Shown one piece after another: positions 37,023 through 46,424 of a DNA stretch of 64,000 bases (positions are counted from its first letter, which is position 1; each line of letters starts with the position of its first letter). A program made the translations under genes and the position numbers. Origin of the DNA: JAAGZL01 sp050291365 (GTDB lineage Bacteria; Pseudomonadota; Gammaproteobacteria; Chromatiales; Chromatiaceae); assembly GCA_050291365.1 (NCBI GenBank), contig JBNKJS010000038.1, positions 1 through 64,000 on the forward strand, given 5' to 3'. The notes beneath the pieces were generated by a model that was given only the letters and a program-made list of their open reading frames with translations, did not search any database and was not told where the DNA came from.

Positions 37023-38147
37023 CTAATCTTTAAGCAAACCAAAAAACAATCTTGCCGTACTTTCCGCCGTTACTGACCATGAAAAATCTTTTACGCGCTG
37101 CAACCCTAACTCCCTATAATGGTTGCGTAGTGATTCATCATCCATAAGCCTCCGAACGCATTCAGCAAGACCTTTCGCTGAATTACGATTAAATACTTGT
37201 GCAGCATTACCTACAACCTCTACCAGAGCATCAGCATCACTAGCAACCACGGGCGATCCCTGCGCCATAGCCTCAAGCACTGGCAATCCAAAACCCTCGT
37301 AGACGGATGCTTGGATTGTACATAACGCGCCACGATAATTTGCCAGTAACTCACTATCTGACAACCCTTCATGCAACTCTACCAGTTCCCTTCCTCCATG
37401 CTCCCTAAGATACCGGTCAAGCACACCCTCAATATCACTCCCTATTATTTTTAGCTTACACACTACTCCCTCGCTGTTAATCCTTTTAATAGCATCTACA
37501 ACCAGACCAATATTCTTATTTGGAGTAAGATTGCCGACCACCATACAATATGAGACATTTGCCTTTGCAACACCCTCTTGAGAGGAAGTATTTGCGCCAG
37601 TAACTCCAAGATAAATACTGTGCAGTGTTCCTTCAAGCCAAGGATAAAAAGAAATAAGATCTCTATGTGTAGTCTTAGATATAGTTATAACCGAGTCAGC
37701 CGCCTTCATGCTTAATGGAATAAACATCTTCCAATAGAGGCGCTGTAATGGACGAACAAATTGAGGATAAAGCTTGTAATAAAGATCGTGTACAGTTACT
37801 ACCTTTAGAAACCCCCCCCACAATGGACTCACAAACCCAGGAGAAAAAAGCAAGTCAAGATCATCGTTCTTTACTTTAGCGGGCAGCAACAATTGCTCAT
37901 AAGCAACGCGCCCTACCAGTGAGCCATGAATATTGATTATTCTGAGATTTACGCCTGACTTGTAAAACTCAGACGGCAAATGGACCCCTTCACGCACATA
38001 AACGGTCCACTCAAAATAATCTAATGCCAGCAACTCAGAGAATAGACTAAAGGCATAACGTACAGTTCCACCCATATACCCGGGGCGTATGTAAAGCAAA
38101 TTCAAACCACATCGTGGTCTGCTACTTAAATCTGAGCCATCATTCAT
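37023..38147 (-). CDS. Family 4 glycosyltransferase
   Basis: A 374-residue GT4 enzyme. The N-domain contains VHDLYYKLYPQFVRPLQR and the C-domain VVGNLTPNKNIGLVVDAI and the EX7E nucleotide-sugar motif in YEGFGLPVLEAMAQGSPVV. Relatives are mannosyl- and rhamnosyltransferases of O-antigen clusters. It starts 11 bp after the stop of the next GT4 gene, and both follow gmd, which suits D-rhamnose or related GDP-sugars as donors. Confidence 0.93.
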   Translation of the reverse strand: MNDGSDLSSRPRCGLNLLYIRPGYMGGTVRYAFSLFSELLALDYFEWTVYVREGVHLPSEFYKSGVNLRIINIHGSLVGRVAYEQLLLPAKVKNDDLDLLFSPGFVSPLWGGFLKVVTVHDLYYKLYPQFVRPLQRLYWKMFIPLSMKAADSVITISKTTHRDLISFYPWLEGTLHSIYLGVTGANTSSQEGVAKANVSYCMVVGNLTPNKNIGLVVDAIKRINSEGVVCKLKIIGSDIEGVLDRYLREHGGRELVELHEGLSDSELLANYRGALCTIQASVYEGFGLPVLEAMAQGSPVVASDADALVEVVGNAAQVFNRNSAKGLAECVRRLMDDESLRNHYRELGLQRVKDFSWSVTAESTARLFFGLLKD

Positions 38148-38158
38148 TTATAACAACA

Positions 38159-39277
38159 TTATCCTCGCGCTGAAACTGCCTTTTCAAAAACCGCGGCCAA
38201 TTGACTAGCTGATTTATCCCAGCTGAATCTAGCAGCACTTTTCTCAGCATTTAAACCCAGGCTATTTCTCAAATCTTCATTGCTTATCATTTGCTCTAAC
38301 CCTTCGCAAATGGAGTCAACATCAAGCGCATCCACTAGCAATCCTGCATCACCAGCTACTTCTGGCATCGAGGAGTTATTTGATGTTAGCACCGGCACAC
38401 CGTAAAGCATTGACTCAGCCAAGGGTAATCCAAACCCTTCATATATAGAAGGCATGGTCAGAAATAGAGCATTTGCATACAACATGGCTAAAGTATCATC
38501 GCTTGTATACCCAACAATCCGCACATGATTCTCTAGCCCAAGATCATTAACTATGCCTTTTAGGTTAACATTACCCCAGCCGTCAGCACCTGCAATAACC
38601 AACATAGTGGAGTCTCTAGATATCTTACCAAGTTTTGAAAACGCTAATAGAAGCCTGCGCAGATTCTTTCTTGGCTCAAGTGTTCCAACAAAAAGAACAT
38701 AACTACGATCAATGCCAAATTGCATTAATTGATCGGAAGACTGAATTTTTTCTACTCGTTTTGCGCCTAATGGAATCACTTCGATACTATCGAATGGTAT
38801 TTCATAGTGATCATCTAGCGCTTCAGCAGTTGCCACGGAGTCAGCAACTATATAGTCTGATCTCCGTATTGCTTTAGGTGATAGATAGCTTTCTAACAAC
38901 CTAGTTACTGGCCTCATAGTCTCAGGCGCAATTTTCCACACCACGTCATGAATTGTTACTACTTGCGGTATTTTTTTTGATAATTTTCTAGGAAGCCTAT
39001 GGGCAGGCCCCCAAAACAGATCCACATCATCCTCTTGCGCCCACAACGGAAGATGGTATTCAGACCAGATTTGTCTAAACAAACCATTTCTATAATTTTT
39101 TGAACGAATCCTATGCGCATCTAAATCGTAAAGATACTCACTCCTAATAGGATCAGGGCTATATAGATAAAGGTCAGTATGATCAAGCCTTGACAACGCC
39201 CTACACATTTCTAGGGTATAGCGCCCAACCCCTGTAAGAGGGCGTGTTAGCACTCGTGCATCTACTCCTACTTTCAT
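38159..39277 (-). CDS. Family 4 glycosyltransferase
   Basis: A 372-residue GT4 enzyme, beginning MKVGVDARVLTRPLTGVGRY with the typical glycine loop. VVTIHDVVWKIAPETMR, LFVGTLEPRKNLRRLLLAF and YEGFGLPLAESMLYGVPVL (EX7E) follow in order. It begins 1 bp before the stop of the rmd remnant, and resembles WbpY/WbpZ-type transferases that build GDP-D-rhamnose polymers, a guess supported by the gmd gene nearby. Confidence 0.93.
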   Translation of the reverse strand: MKVGVDARVLTRPLTGVGRYTLEMCRALSRLDHTDLYLYSPDPIRSEYLYDLDAHRIRSKNYRNGLFRQIWSEYHLPLWAQEDDVDLFWGPAHRLPRKLSKKIPQVVTIHDVVWKIAPETMRPVTRLLESYLSPKAIRRSDYIVADSVATAEALDDHYEIPFDSIEVIPLGAKRVEKIQSSDQLMQFGIDRSYVLFVGTLEPRKNLRRLLLAFSKLGKISRDSTMLVIAGADGWGNVNLKGIVNDLGLENHVRIVGYTSDDTLAMLYANALFLTMPSIYEGFGLPLAESMLYGVPVLTSNNSSMPEVAGDAGLLVDALDVDSICEGLEQMISNEDLRNSLGLNAEKSAARFSWDKSASQLAAVFEKAVSARG

Positions 39278-39663
39278 TTAGCAATTACTACCTTCCCGCA
39301 GCACCCATCTAAGAGTTTCTTCTAAATAGCATTCCTTCCACTCGCCTAACAATCTTTTAAGACGGCTGTTACATCCCTTTAATACTCGCATATTTGGCTC
39401 ATGATTCGCCAGCGCCACCAAAAGGTTTCTTGTGCCAAATAAGTTAGCCTCATCAAAGTCTTTTTGTTTTCCACGCCAGTCAATTGTAACTCCGGCAAGA
39501 TGCATCACCAGTTCTGGCTGGATCTGCTCAATCAGCGCAGAAGCCCCACTAACATCTGTCAAGTCAGAAGCTAGACCAACAGCTGTATTACCATGCGACT
39601 TAATCTCTGATTGAAGATAGCACAGCCCATAAAACCACTTAGCCCTGTAACCAAAGTACACAT
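39278..39663 (-). pseudogene. rmd: Broken GDP-6-deoxy-D-lyxo-4-hexulose reductase (rmd)
   Basis: The Rossmann start MCTLVTGLSGFMGCAIFNQ is encoded from ATG 39663 in one frame; the body (ASDLTDVSGASALIEQIQPELVMHLAG in pieces) continues in a second frame after a one-base shift near 39606. After about 100 residues the sequence jumps directly to a typical SDR-sugar C-terminus (LKRLLGEWKECYLEETLRWVLREG), so some 170 residues are deleted. It follows gmd by 4 bp, as in intact D-rhamnose clusters. Enzyme function is almost certainly lost. Confidence 0.85.
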
Positions 39664-39666
39664 AAC

Positions 39667-40704
39667 CTAAAACGATATGCCCTTTTCCACCCTGACTAAA
39701 TCTCCCTTTACCATCATAGCGCACAGCTCTTCAAGAGTTGTTTTTGACTCCCATCCAAGTACATTTTTAGCTTTTTCAGGATTACCGACCAACAACCCAA
39801 CTTCATCGGGCCTGAAAAATTCAGGGTTAATTTTGATGATAGTTGCACCGGTTTTATCATCGACACCTATTTCATCACAGCCAGCTCCTTGCCAACAAAT
39901 ATTGATATCCAGAGCCATGCAACTCATCTCAACAAAATCACGCACGCTTTCTGTCCTACCGGTTGCCAACACAAAAGTATCTGGAGAGTCCGCCTGAAGC
40001 ATTCTCCACATACCCTCAACATAATCTTTGGCATAACCCCAATCGCGTTTCGCACTGAGATTTCCTAACTCAATAAATGGTTGCTTTCCAAGCTTCACCC
40101 GAGCCAATCCATCAGTTATTTTGCGAGTGACAAACTCAAGACCACGCAATGGTGATTCATGGTTAAACAGAATACCACTAGAACCAAAAATATCATAAGT
40201 TTCACGATAATTAATTGTCATCCAATGCGCATAAACTTTAGCAGCCCCATAAGGGCTACGCGGATGAAATGGTGTATCTTCAGTCTGAGGAATCTCTTGA
40301 ACTTTGCCAAACATCTCAGAGGTAGATGCTTGATAATATTTTATCTTTGGATTGACGACACGAATTGCCTCCAGCAAGCACGCGGCCCCAAGCCCCGTAA
40401 TCTTAGCTGTGGTGAGAGGCTGGCCGAAAGATACTGCAACAAAGCTTTTTCCAGCAAGATTATACACTTCGTCTGGTTTTGATTTTTCCAACAAACAAAT
40501 ATTTGATTCCAGATCTGCAAGGTCATAATCAACCAAATGCAGATTAGGATTGTCACGAAGACCCAACTCATCTATGCGCCAAAAGTTTGTTGATGCCGTA
40601 CAGCGATATGTGCCATACACCGTATAACCTTTTTCTAAAAGAAGCCCAGCAAGATAAGCACCGTCTTGACCTGTGATTCCAGTTATTACAGCGCTTTTAC
40701 TCAT
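39667..40704 (-). CDS. gmd: GDP-mannose 4,6-dehydratase
   Basis: A 345-residue extended SDR with ITGITGQDGAYLAGLLL, ASTSEMFGKVQEIPQ, SPYGAAKVYAHW (YxxxK) and RDWGYAKDYVEGMW. The family NHESPRRG loop is NHESPLRG here, a small departure. It converts GDP-mannose to GDP-4-keto-6-deoxymannose; since the adjacent rmd is broken, the product must be used by another reductase, epimerase or aminotransferase. A 903-bp gap lies upstream. Confidence 0.96.
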   Translation of the reverse strand: MSKSAVITGITGQDGAYLAGLLLEKGYTVYGTYRCTASTNFWRIDELGLRDNPNLHLVDYDLADLESNICLLEKSKPDEVYNLAGKSFVAVSFGQPLTTAKITGLGAACLLEAIRVVNPKIKYYQASTSEMFGKVQEIPQTEDTPFHPRSPYGAAKVYAHWMTINYRETYDIFGSSGILFNHESPLRGLEFVTRKITDGLARVKLGKQPFIELGNLSAKRDWGYAKDYVEGMWRMLQADSPDTFVLATGRTESVRDFVEMSCMALDINICWQGAGCDEIGVDDKTGATIIKINPEFFRPDEVGLLVGNPEKAKNVLGWESKTTLEELCAMMVKGDLVRVEKGISF

Positions 40705-41607
40705 GCGTTATTCCTGGATATTTATACATATTGAATTTATTAGATCGCAAACCTGGAGGATTCACCACCCCTATAACGACAATCCAGCAAAACACACCCT
40801 GTTTTGGCCTGCAATGCCCAGTAACTATGATTTTAAATCATAATGGCCTGCATATAATTATACCTATTGTTGTTAATATGAACTCTTCAGCTAAGAATAA
40901 ACGTATATGTAGTTCATCCAAGTATGGAGGAAGATCTAGCTATCGCTCCAGTTCATTCTAGCCAGTTTTTAAAGTCAATCGACTCGACAACAAGTCCTTT
41001 AGTCTCCAAACCTCTCCACAAACATTTAATATTTTTTACGAAAAACGACAACCCCTTGGAGCTCCACGTCAAACCCATTCACTCAACGAGTGATTCATAG
41101 TATTGAGTGTTTGCGAATATCTCATAATGTCCTTAGGGTTATCTAGCGCTCCAGGCGAATTGACTTAGGAAGCTCAAGCTTTTTGCCAGATAAGATATAG
41201 CGCTACGACGCATACCTGCGATCATTAATATTTTTCCGCTCAATGGTTCAACACCTATACTTATTCGTTAATAATAGTGACATTATGCTAGTAAAATTAA
41301 AAAATTAGAGCGTACAAAATATATACTCGCATTAGCGCCATCAGGAGATACAAGATCATCGGCTCACTGTAGACCGGCAGAAGTTAACTGGCTTCACTGT
41401 TGTTATGGGATAGAGATTGGCACTAGATCTATCAGCAAAAAACCACATTTCCAATCCCAGCTCTCAAGTTGTCGATATTTTTCACAAAACATCGAAAAAT
41501 AATTACCCTTTCTCAATCTCCATGGCCAGCAGACACACCTCCGCAACGTTAGCAATCACACATCCACGACAGCCCACTCCAAAAAAGCAATCGGCCTTCA
41601 CTCAAGC
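40705..41607. other. 903-bp AT-rich gap with small palindrome
   Basis: The longest non-coding stretch in the window. Frames over 60 codons here (for example 41417-41650, plus) have no recognisable motif, start signal or homology. TATGATTTTAAATCATA at 40826-40842 is a perfect palindrome. The GGCCTGCA octamer occurs twice (40806 and 40845). It probably carries the promoter of gmd and the remnants of lost genes. Confidence 0.6.
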
Positions 41608-42222
41608 TTATTTCTCCCCGGAACCTTTAAATTTTGGCATCGTTGCATGACCATCCTGACTAATACCTTCTCTTCTGATTACGCTCAATACCGTCAACCA
41701 TAGTATCTTAATATCCAGCATAAATGAGCGGTTATCCACATACCATATATCCATCTCAAACCTATCATCCCATGATACTGCATTCCTGCCATTAACTTGG
41801 GCCCATCCTGTAATCCCAGGGCGCACCTCATGCCGCCTGGCCTGTTCTGGAGTATATAGGGGCAGATACTCCATCAGCAGAGGCCTCGGCCCCACTAGGC
41901 TCATATTTCCCACAAGCACATTAAACAGTTCCGGAAGCTCATCCAAACTGCTTGCCCTTAAAAACTGCCCAACCCGAGTAAGCCTTGCGCCATCCGGTAA
42001 AGCCTCACCGGTTGGTGAATATCCATCTTTCATAGTGCGAAATTTATATAGGGTAAATGGATTGCCGTGCAAACCTGGTCGTTGCTGCCTGAATAGCACA
42101 GGCCATCCTAGAGAGACCACAACCACCAAGGCAATTACAATCAGTACAGGTGCTAAAGCAAATAACAGCACCATGGCGACGAAAAAATCAAACAAACGCT
42201 TCACGCGCAACCCCACTATCAA
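41608..42222 (-). CDS. Monotopic sugar phosphotransferase (PglC/WcaJ-C type)
   Basis: A 204-residue initiating phosphoglycosyltransferase. One re-entrant membrane helix (about residues 8-35) is followed by LYKFRTMKDGYSPTGEALPD, the catalytic Asp-Glu pair in ASSLDELPELFNVL, VGPRPLLMEYLPLY and PGITGWAQVNGRN. It attaches a sugar-1-phosphate to undecaprenyl phosphate; a second and unrelated initiator is the fused WbpL domain at 11296-13593. It is divergently arranged with the flippase gene. Confidence 0.95.
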   Translation of the reverse strand: MIVGLRVKRLFDFFVAMVLLFALAPVLIVIALVVVVSLGWPVLFRQQRPGLHGNPFTLYKFRTMKDGYSPTGEALPDGARLTRVGQFLRASSLDELPELFNVLVGNMSLVGPRPLLMEYLPLYTPEQARRHEVRPGITGWAQVNGRNAVSWDDRFEMDIWYVDNRSFMLDIKILWLTVLSVIRREGISQDGHATMPKFKGSGEK

Positions 42223-42561
42223 TAATTAAAAATTCACTATTAAACAAACACATGCATATATAGATATGCTAGGATAACCAATTATAAATTATATATACTT
42301 GATGATAATCCTTGGATAATTAGATTGTTCTTCCAAAACAACTTCCCATCCAATAAATTACATTTGAACATAACATGGAACTTGAGACCAAATCTGTGGT
42401 TATCGAGCCAAAAGGAACACTTTTAGCCAAGAAAACCAGAAACAATAAAGGAGATAAAATAGTCATTTTTCTAACCCCAACTAGCTCAGTAGGAAAAGAT
42501 ATCGCGCTAGCAAAATCACTTGGATTAAGTTAATTATCTATCTATAGCTATAAACGTTGTT
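42223..42561. other. Divergent intergenic region
   Basis: A 339-bp AT-rich spacer between the sugar transferase (minus) and flippase (plus). Both genes must have promoters here, but no convincing box pairs were found. It contains the small frame described next. Confidence 0.55.
42375..42533 (+). CDS. Small hypothetical protein
   Basis: A 52-codon frame (ATG to TAA) ending 28 bp before the flippase gene. The product would be basic and lysine-rich (VVIEPKGTLLAKKTRNNKGD and IVIFLTPTSS are readable). No Shine-Dalgarno, no known domain. Coding status is uncertain; it may be a leader peptide or chance. Confidence 0.3.
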   Translation: MELETKSVVIEPKGTLLAKKTRNNKGDKIVIFLTPTSSVGKDIALAKSLGLS

Positions 42562-43818
42562 ATGTCTATTAAACGCTTAATAAAAAGCCGCAACATTGCT
42601 TACGTCGATCAAGCGTTGGTAAGCGGATTAAACTTTGTTACTGCAATAGCACTAACACGAACCCTTGGCATTGAAATGTTTGGCATTTACACAGTGCTAT
42701 TTGTCAGCATTCTTTTCATATCCACAATTCACCATTCAGTCTTTGCTGCCCCAATGATGTCAAATGCACCAAAAATGACTGATTCTGCGCAACGGCAAAA
42801 CTATTACTCTACTACCCACTATACCCAAATAATCACGTGCTTTATCGTGGCCCTATCTGTTTATTTAATAGGCTACACAATTGCGGCGGCAACACGCAAT
42901 GACTATATCTTTAACTACCTCCTCCCTTTTACATTGGGCGTCCTAGTTATTCCTCCTCAAGAGTGGCTAAGAAAATACATCTTCACTGAGCACCACCCAT
43001 CCTACGCACTATTCCTTGATATTATCAAAACAGTAATTCAGCTTGGTTCAATACTCACGCTATCATACTTAAACAAACTGAATATAGAGCTGGCATTGTT
43101 TTCAATGGCGATCGCATCTTTAACAACCTACTTGATTGGATTACATCAACTAAAGCTCCCGTTTAAACACACAGGGGCAATTCGTACTTTTCTGGATAAC
43201 TGGCAGCTGGGCCGCCATCTACTCCCCACTTATCTTATGGATTGGGTGCGGACACAAGGATTTCTGATTATCGGCGGCATATTCATTGGAGCTCAAGCAG
43301 TGGGAGCTGTCCGTGCCGCACAAAATGTTGTTGGGCCACTTAACATAATATATCAGGCTACGGATAATATTCTTCCAGTTGAAGGCGCAAAACGATTAGC
43401 TAATCTCGGCTACAATGGAATGGTAGATTACTTTAAAACAACTGGGCTGCGTAGCTTTCTAGCACTATTAGGGCTTTGCATTATAATAGCCATATCGTCC
43501 CAATGGCTTATGGGTTTTCTTTACGGCAAATCATTTGAGAGATATAACACTCTTGTGATATGGCAGCTGGTTTCCTTCATGTTACTTTTTTCATACAGAG
43601 TAGGCGCCTCTTTTATGCGAACTGCCAACACCACAAAACCATTGATGCTATCTACTGCATTCAGCTTAATAGTATTATCATCTTCTATAGTCCCTTTCAG
43701 TTTAGCGTGGGGAGAGAATGGACTGATGCTTTCGAAAATCATTGCTGAAGTTTCAGCAATGATCTTTCTTGGGTACAGTATTCTGCGTTACCTAAGATCC
43801 TCTCCCTCAGCACCGTAA
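42562..43818 (+). CDS. Wzx-like polysaccharide flippase (MOP superfamily)
   Basis: A 418-residue integral membrane protein with about twelve hydrophobic segments and charged short loops, N-terminus MSIKRLIKSRNIAYVDQALV typical of O-antigen flippase-like proteins, and a central RTQGFLIIGGIFIGAQAVGAV segment. It would move an undecaprenyl-linked oligosaccharide to the periplasmic face. First of three plus-strand genes; a matching Wzy or Wzz was not recognised. Confidence 0.82.
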   Translation: MSIKRLIKSRNIAYVDQALVSGLNFVTAIALTRTLGIEMFGIYTVLFVSILFISTIHHSVFAAPMMSNAPKMTDSAQRQNYYSTTHYTQIITCFIVALSVYLIGYTIAAATRNDYIFNYLLPFTLGVLVIPPQEWLRKYIFTEHHPSYALFLDIIKTVIQLGSILTLSYLNKLNIELALFSMAIASLTTYLIGLHQLKLPFKHTGAIRTFLDNWQLGRHLLPTYLMDWVRTQGFLIIGGIFIGAQAVGAVRAAQNVVGPLNIIYQATDNILPVEGAKRLANLGYNGMVDYFKTTGLRSFLALLGLCIIIAISSQWLMGFLYGKSFERYNTLVIWQLVSFMLLFSYRVGASFMRTANTTKPLMLSTAFSLIVLSSSIVPFSLAWGENGLMLSKIIAEVSAMIFLGYSILRYLRSSPSAP

Positions 43819-43861
43819 ACATATAAAGGCCATTACAATCGCCCTATAATCAGATATAAAT

Positions 43862-44812
43862 ATGCATTCACTTCCAAATAAATCACAAACAGATATAAAA
43901 AAACCAAACTTCTTCATTGTTGGCGCGCCAAAATGCGGAACAACCGCTCTGAGTGAATACCTACGCTGCCATCCTGCAGTATTTCTGAGCACCCCGAAAG
44001 AACCATCATATTTCTGCTCTGATCTTCCCGGACTACAATACGTATCGAACATGAGAGACTACGAGCAACTCTTCTCTAGAGTTACTGCAGAGCATTTAGC
44101 TATAGGTGAAGCATCTCCAGGATATCTCTTTTCAAGTTGCGCAATTCACGAAATATTTAAATACAATCATAATTCCCGAATTATAGTGATGCTGCGCAAT
44201 CCTGCCGAAATGCTTCCGTCCTACCACTCGCAACTTGTGTTTAGCGGCTTTGAAGACCAGATAGATTTTCGCCATGCATGGAATCTACAAGACGACAGAT
44301 CACAAGGAAGATACATTCCTAAAACGTGTCGCGAAAGCAAATTGTTACAATACGCAAAAATTCCATGCTTTGGCGACCAATTAGAACTATTGTATAATAC
44401 GTTCCCACAAAACCAGATACTACTACTGAATTTTGATGATTTTGTTAATGATACAAAATTCGCGTACGAAAACACTCTGCGTTTTCTCAACCTTACGAGC
44501 GAAGGAAGAACAAATTTCCCAGTTATAAACCCAAATAAAGACATAAAATATGGCTTTTTAAACAACCTTCTCCACACCCCACCTAGTTGGGCAATCAAAA
44601 TAATGAATAATATTTCAGGCAGCTCCATACACGACACCCTAGTCAAACTACATGGAGCAATAAAACACTCAAACACTACACTTAGCAAACGACAGGCTTT
44701 AGATATAGAGTTCCATAATGAACTGGTTGATATTTTTCGACCTCAGGTCGAAAAAGCCGAAGCTATTACTAACCTTGACCTCAGCTCATGGAAAACATAT
44801 AAAACAGATTAA
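43862..44812 (+). CDS. Sulfotransferase (heparan-sulfate type)
   Basis: A 316-residue PAPS-dependent enzyme. The 5'-phosphosulfate loop is FFIVGAPKCGTTALSEYL and the 3'-phosphate motif IIVMLRNPAEMLPSYHSQ; KEPSYF is the usual substrate-side segment. It resembles carbohydrate sulfotransferases and is unlike the two PRSGTT/ARSGTT enzymes encoded at 21267 and 46425. It sits between flippase and GT39-like gene and likely decorates the same glycan. Confidence 0.93.
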   Translation: MHSLPNKSQTDIKKPNFFIVGAPKCGTTALSEYLRCHPAVFLSTPKEPSYFCSDLPGLQYVSNMRDYEQLFSRVTAEHLAIGEASPGYLFSSCAIHEIFKYNHNSRIIVMLRNPAEMLPSYHSQLVFSGFEDQIDFRHAWNLQDDRSQGRYIPKTCRESKLLQYAKIPCFGDQLELLYNTFPQNQILLLNFDDFVNDTKFAYENTLRFLNLTSEGRTNFPVINPNKDIKYGFLNNLLHTPPSWAIKIMNNISGSSIHDTLVKLHGAIKHSNTTLSKRQALDIEFHNELVDIFRPQVEKAEAITNLDLSSWKTYKTD

Positions 44813-44891
44813 GAATTATCTTTCCAACCATGTAACGCACAAACAGACAGACTAATCGTCATGTGTAAGTTCAAAGCACACAAAGAGCAAT

Positions 44892-46397
44892 ATGAATAAA
44901 CCTAACCATTTCTCAAGAAACAAAATTATTGTTTACCTTCTGACCGCATTTTTTAGTATTCTTCTGTCTACTTATTCCGTAATTTCCAACGACGTCATAA
45001 ATAAAGACGGCACACTCTACATTTATACTGCCGAAGCGTTTCTCGAAGGCGGCCTTTCAAATGCGATGACGGTCTTCAGCTGGCCTTTCTTCTCCATGCT
45101 GATCGCCTGGTTTCATGCGTTAACTGGGACAAGCCTTGAGATATCGGCATACTCTGTAAATGCAATCCTACTTATTATACTAAGCATCGCATGCCTGCGA
45201 ATTTATGAGGAAATCAGCGAACCAAACATTCCACTCTGGATTCCCGCCCTGCTCATACTGGCTCTACCTATAGTTAATGATTATCGCATCTATGTCATCA
45301 GAGGACACGGCTTCTGGGCCTTTATGCTTCTAGCGCTGTTCTTTTTTATCAGATACAGCAAACAGCCAACAATTCGCACTGCGCTACTGTGGCAATGCTT
45401 TGCCATTATCGGCACGCTATTCAGAATTGAAGGCGTAGTATTTCTAGCGCTCGCACCTTTTTATTTCCTGTTACAAGATAAAAATATTAAGGCATTTATA
45501 CCTCATTTTATAAGACTGAACTCTGCCCTCATACCAATTACCATAACCGCATTAATTGCACTATTCAGCTACATCATCAGCTCTAGCAACATCTCAAATG
45601 ATTTAATGCTGCGTCTTAGTTATATGCTGCCTTCTTCAATGACGTCAGCACTCACTAACAAAGCATCCCAAATAGTGGAGATAATGCCGCGTTTATCATC
45701 AAAGGAATCTACGCTGTTTGTAGTATCCGGCCTGATTGCGCTTATCTGCTATAAAATAGTCAAGAACATAAACCTCATATACCTAGCCATATGGTTCATT
45801 GGCCGTCGCAAGAAATGGATTCATCTAAGTCAGGGAAGCAATATTGTTTTGTTCTTCGCCTTCATCTCAATCCTTCCGTTGATAGTACTTGCTGGCAACC
45901 AATTCTTCATGTCGTCTAGGTACACGGTTTTACCTGTGACACTTTTCTCATTAGTAGCATATCAATACGTCGACACTCTGTTTCGCAGACTGGTTAAGAA
46001 TAGAAGACATATTGCAGTGTCTGCTTTGGCTATTTTGATCTCAATATTTTTCTTGGATGCAATAATCCACACTGGAGCAAACAAGCATAATATCGTAGCC
46101 GCCGGCAGATGGTCGCAGCAAAACCTCGGCCCTAATAGCAAGATCGCATGCAACGAAGGACGACTTTTCTTTTACTCAAACAAGACATGTACTCACGAAG
46201 TGAAACTGGCGCGCAAGGGGATAGCCGCCTATGAGAAATTACTTAATCGTGATGAGTATGATTATTTATTACTCTGGGTCGACCATAAACACAAGAAAAT
46301 ACGAAACTACCTACAAACCAACAAGCGCCTAATTCTAGTGAAGGCCTTTAGCAATAAAAAACATGATGAGGTTGTAATCTACAGGATACGGCCATAG
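44892..46397 (+). CDS. GT39-like polytopic membrane glycosyltransferase
   Basis: A 501-residue protein with about eleven membrane segments. The first periplasmic loop contains NDVINKDGTLYIYTAEAF, in the position of the ExxYA/DD catalytic acid motif of the GT-C (ArnT/PMT) fold. Such enzymes use polyprenyl-linked sugars to add residues in the periplasm. A Wzy-like polymerase is an alternative reading. Convergent with the sulfotransferase gene at 46425 (27 bp). Confidence 0.75.
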   Translation: MNKPNHFSRNKIIVYLLTAFFSILLSTYSVISNDVINKDGTLYIYTAEAFLEGGLSNAMTVFSWPFFSMLIAWFHALTGTSLEISAYSVNAILLIILSIACLRIYEEISEPNIPLWIPALLILALPIVNDYRIYVIRGHGFWAFMLLALFFFIRYSKQPTIRTALLWQCFAIIGTLFRIEGVVFLALAPFYFLLQDKNIKAFIPHFIRLNSALIPITITALIALFSYIISSSNISNDLMLRLSYMLPSSMTSALTNKASQIVEIMPRLSSKESTLFVVSGLIALICYKIVKNINLIYLAIWFIGRRKKWIHLSQGSNIVLFFAFISILPLIVLAGNQFFMSSRYTVLPVTLFSLVAYQYVDTLFRRLVKNRRHIAVSALAILISIFFLDAIIHTGANKHNIVAAGRWSQQNLGPNSKIACNEGRLFFYSNKTCTHEVKLARKGIAAYEKLLNRDEYDYLLLWVDHKHKKIRNYLQTNKRLILVKAFSNKKHDEVVIYRIRP

Positions 46398-46424
46398 CAA
46401 AATCTATTAACAATCTTTTTGAAT

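Noticed and set aside
41417..41650. 77-codon plus-strand ORF in the gap
   Set aside because: No start signal, no motif, overlaps the 3' end of the sugar transferase gene on the other strand.
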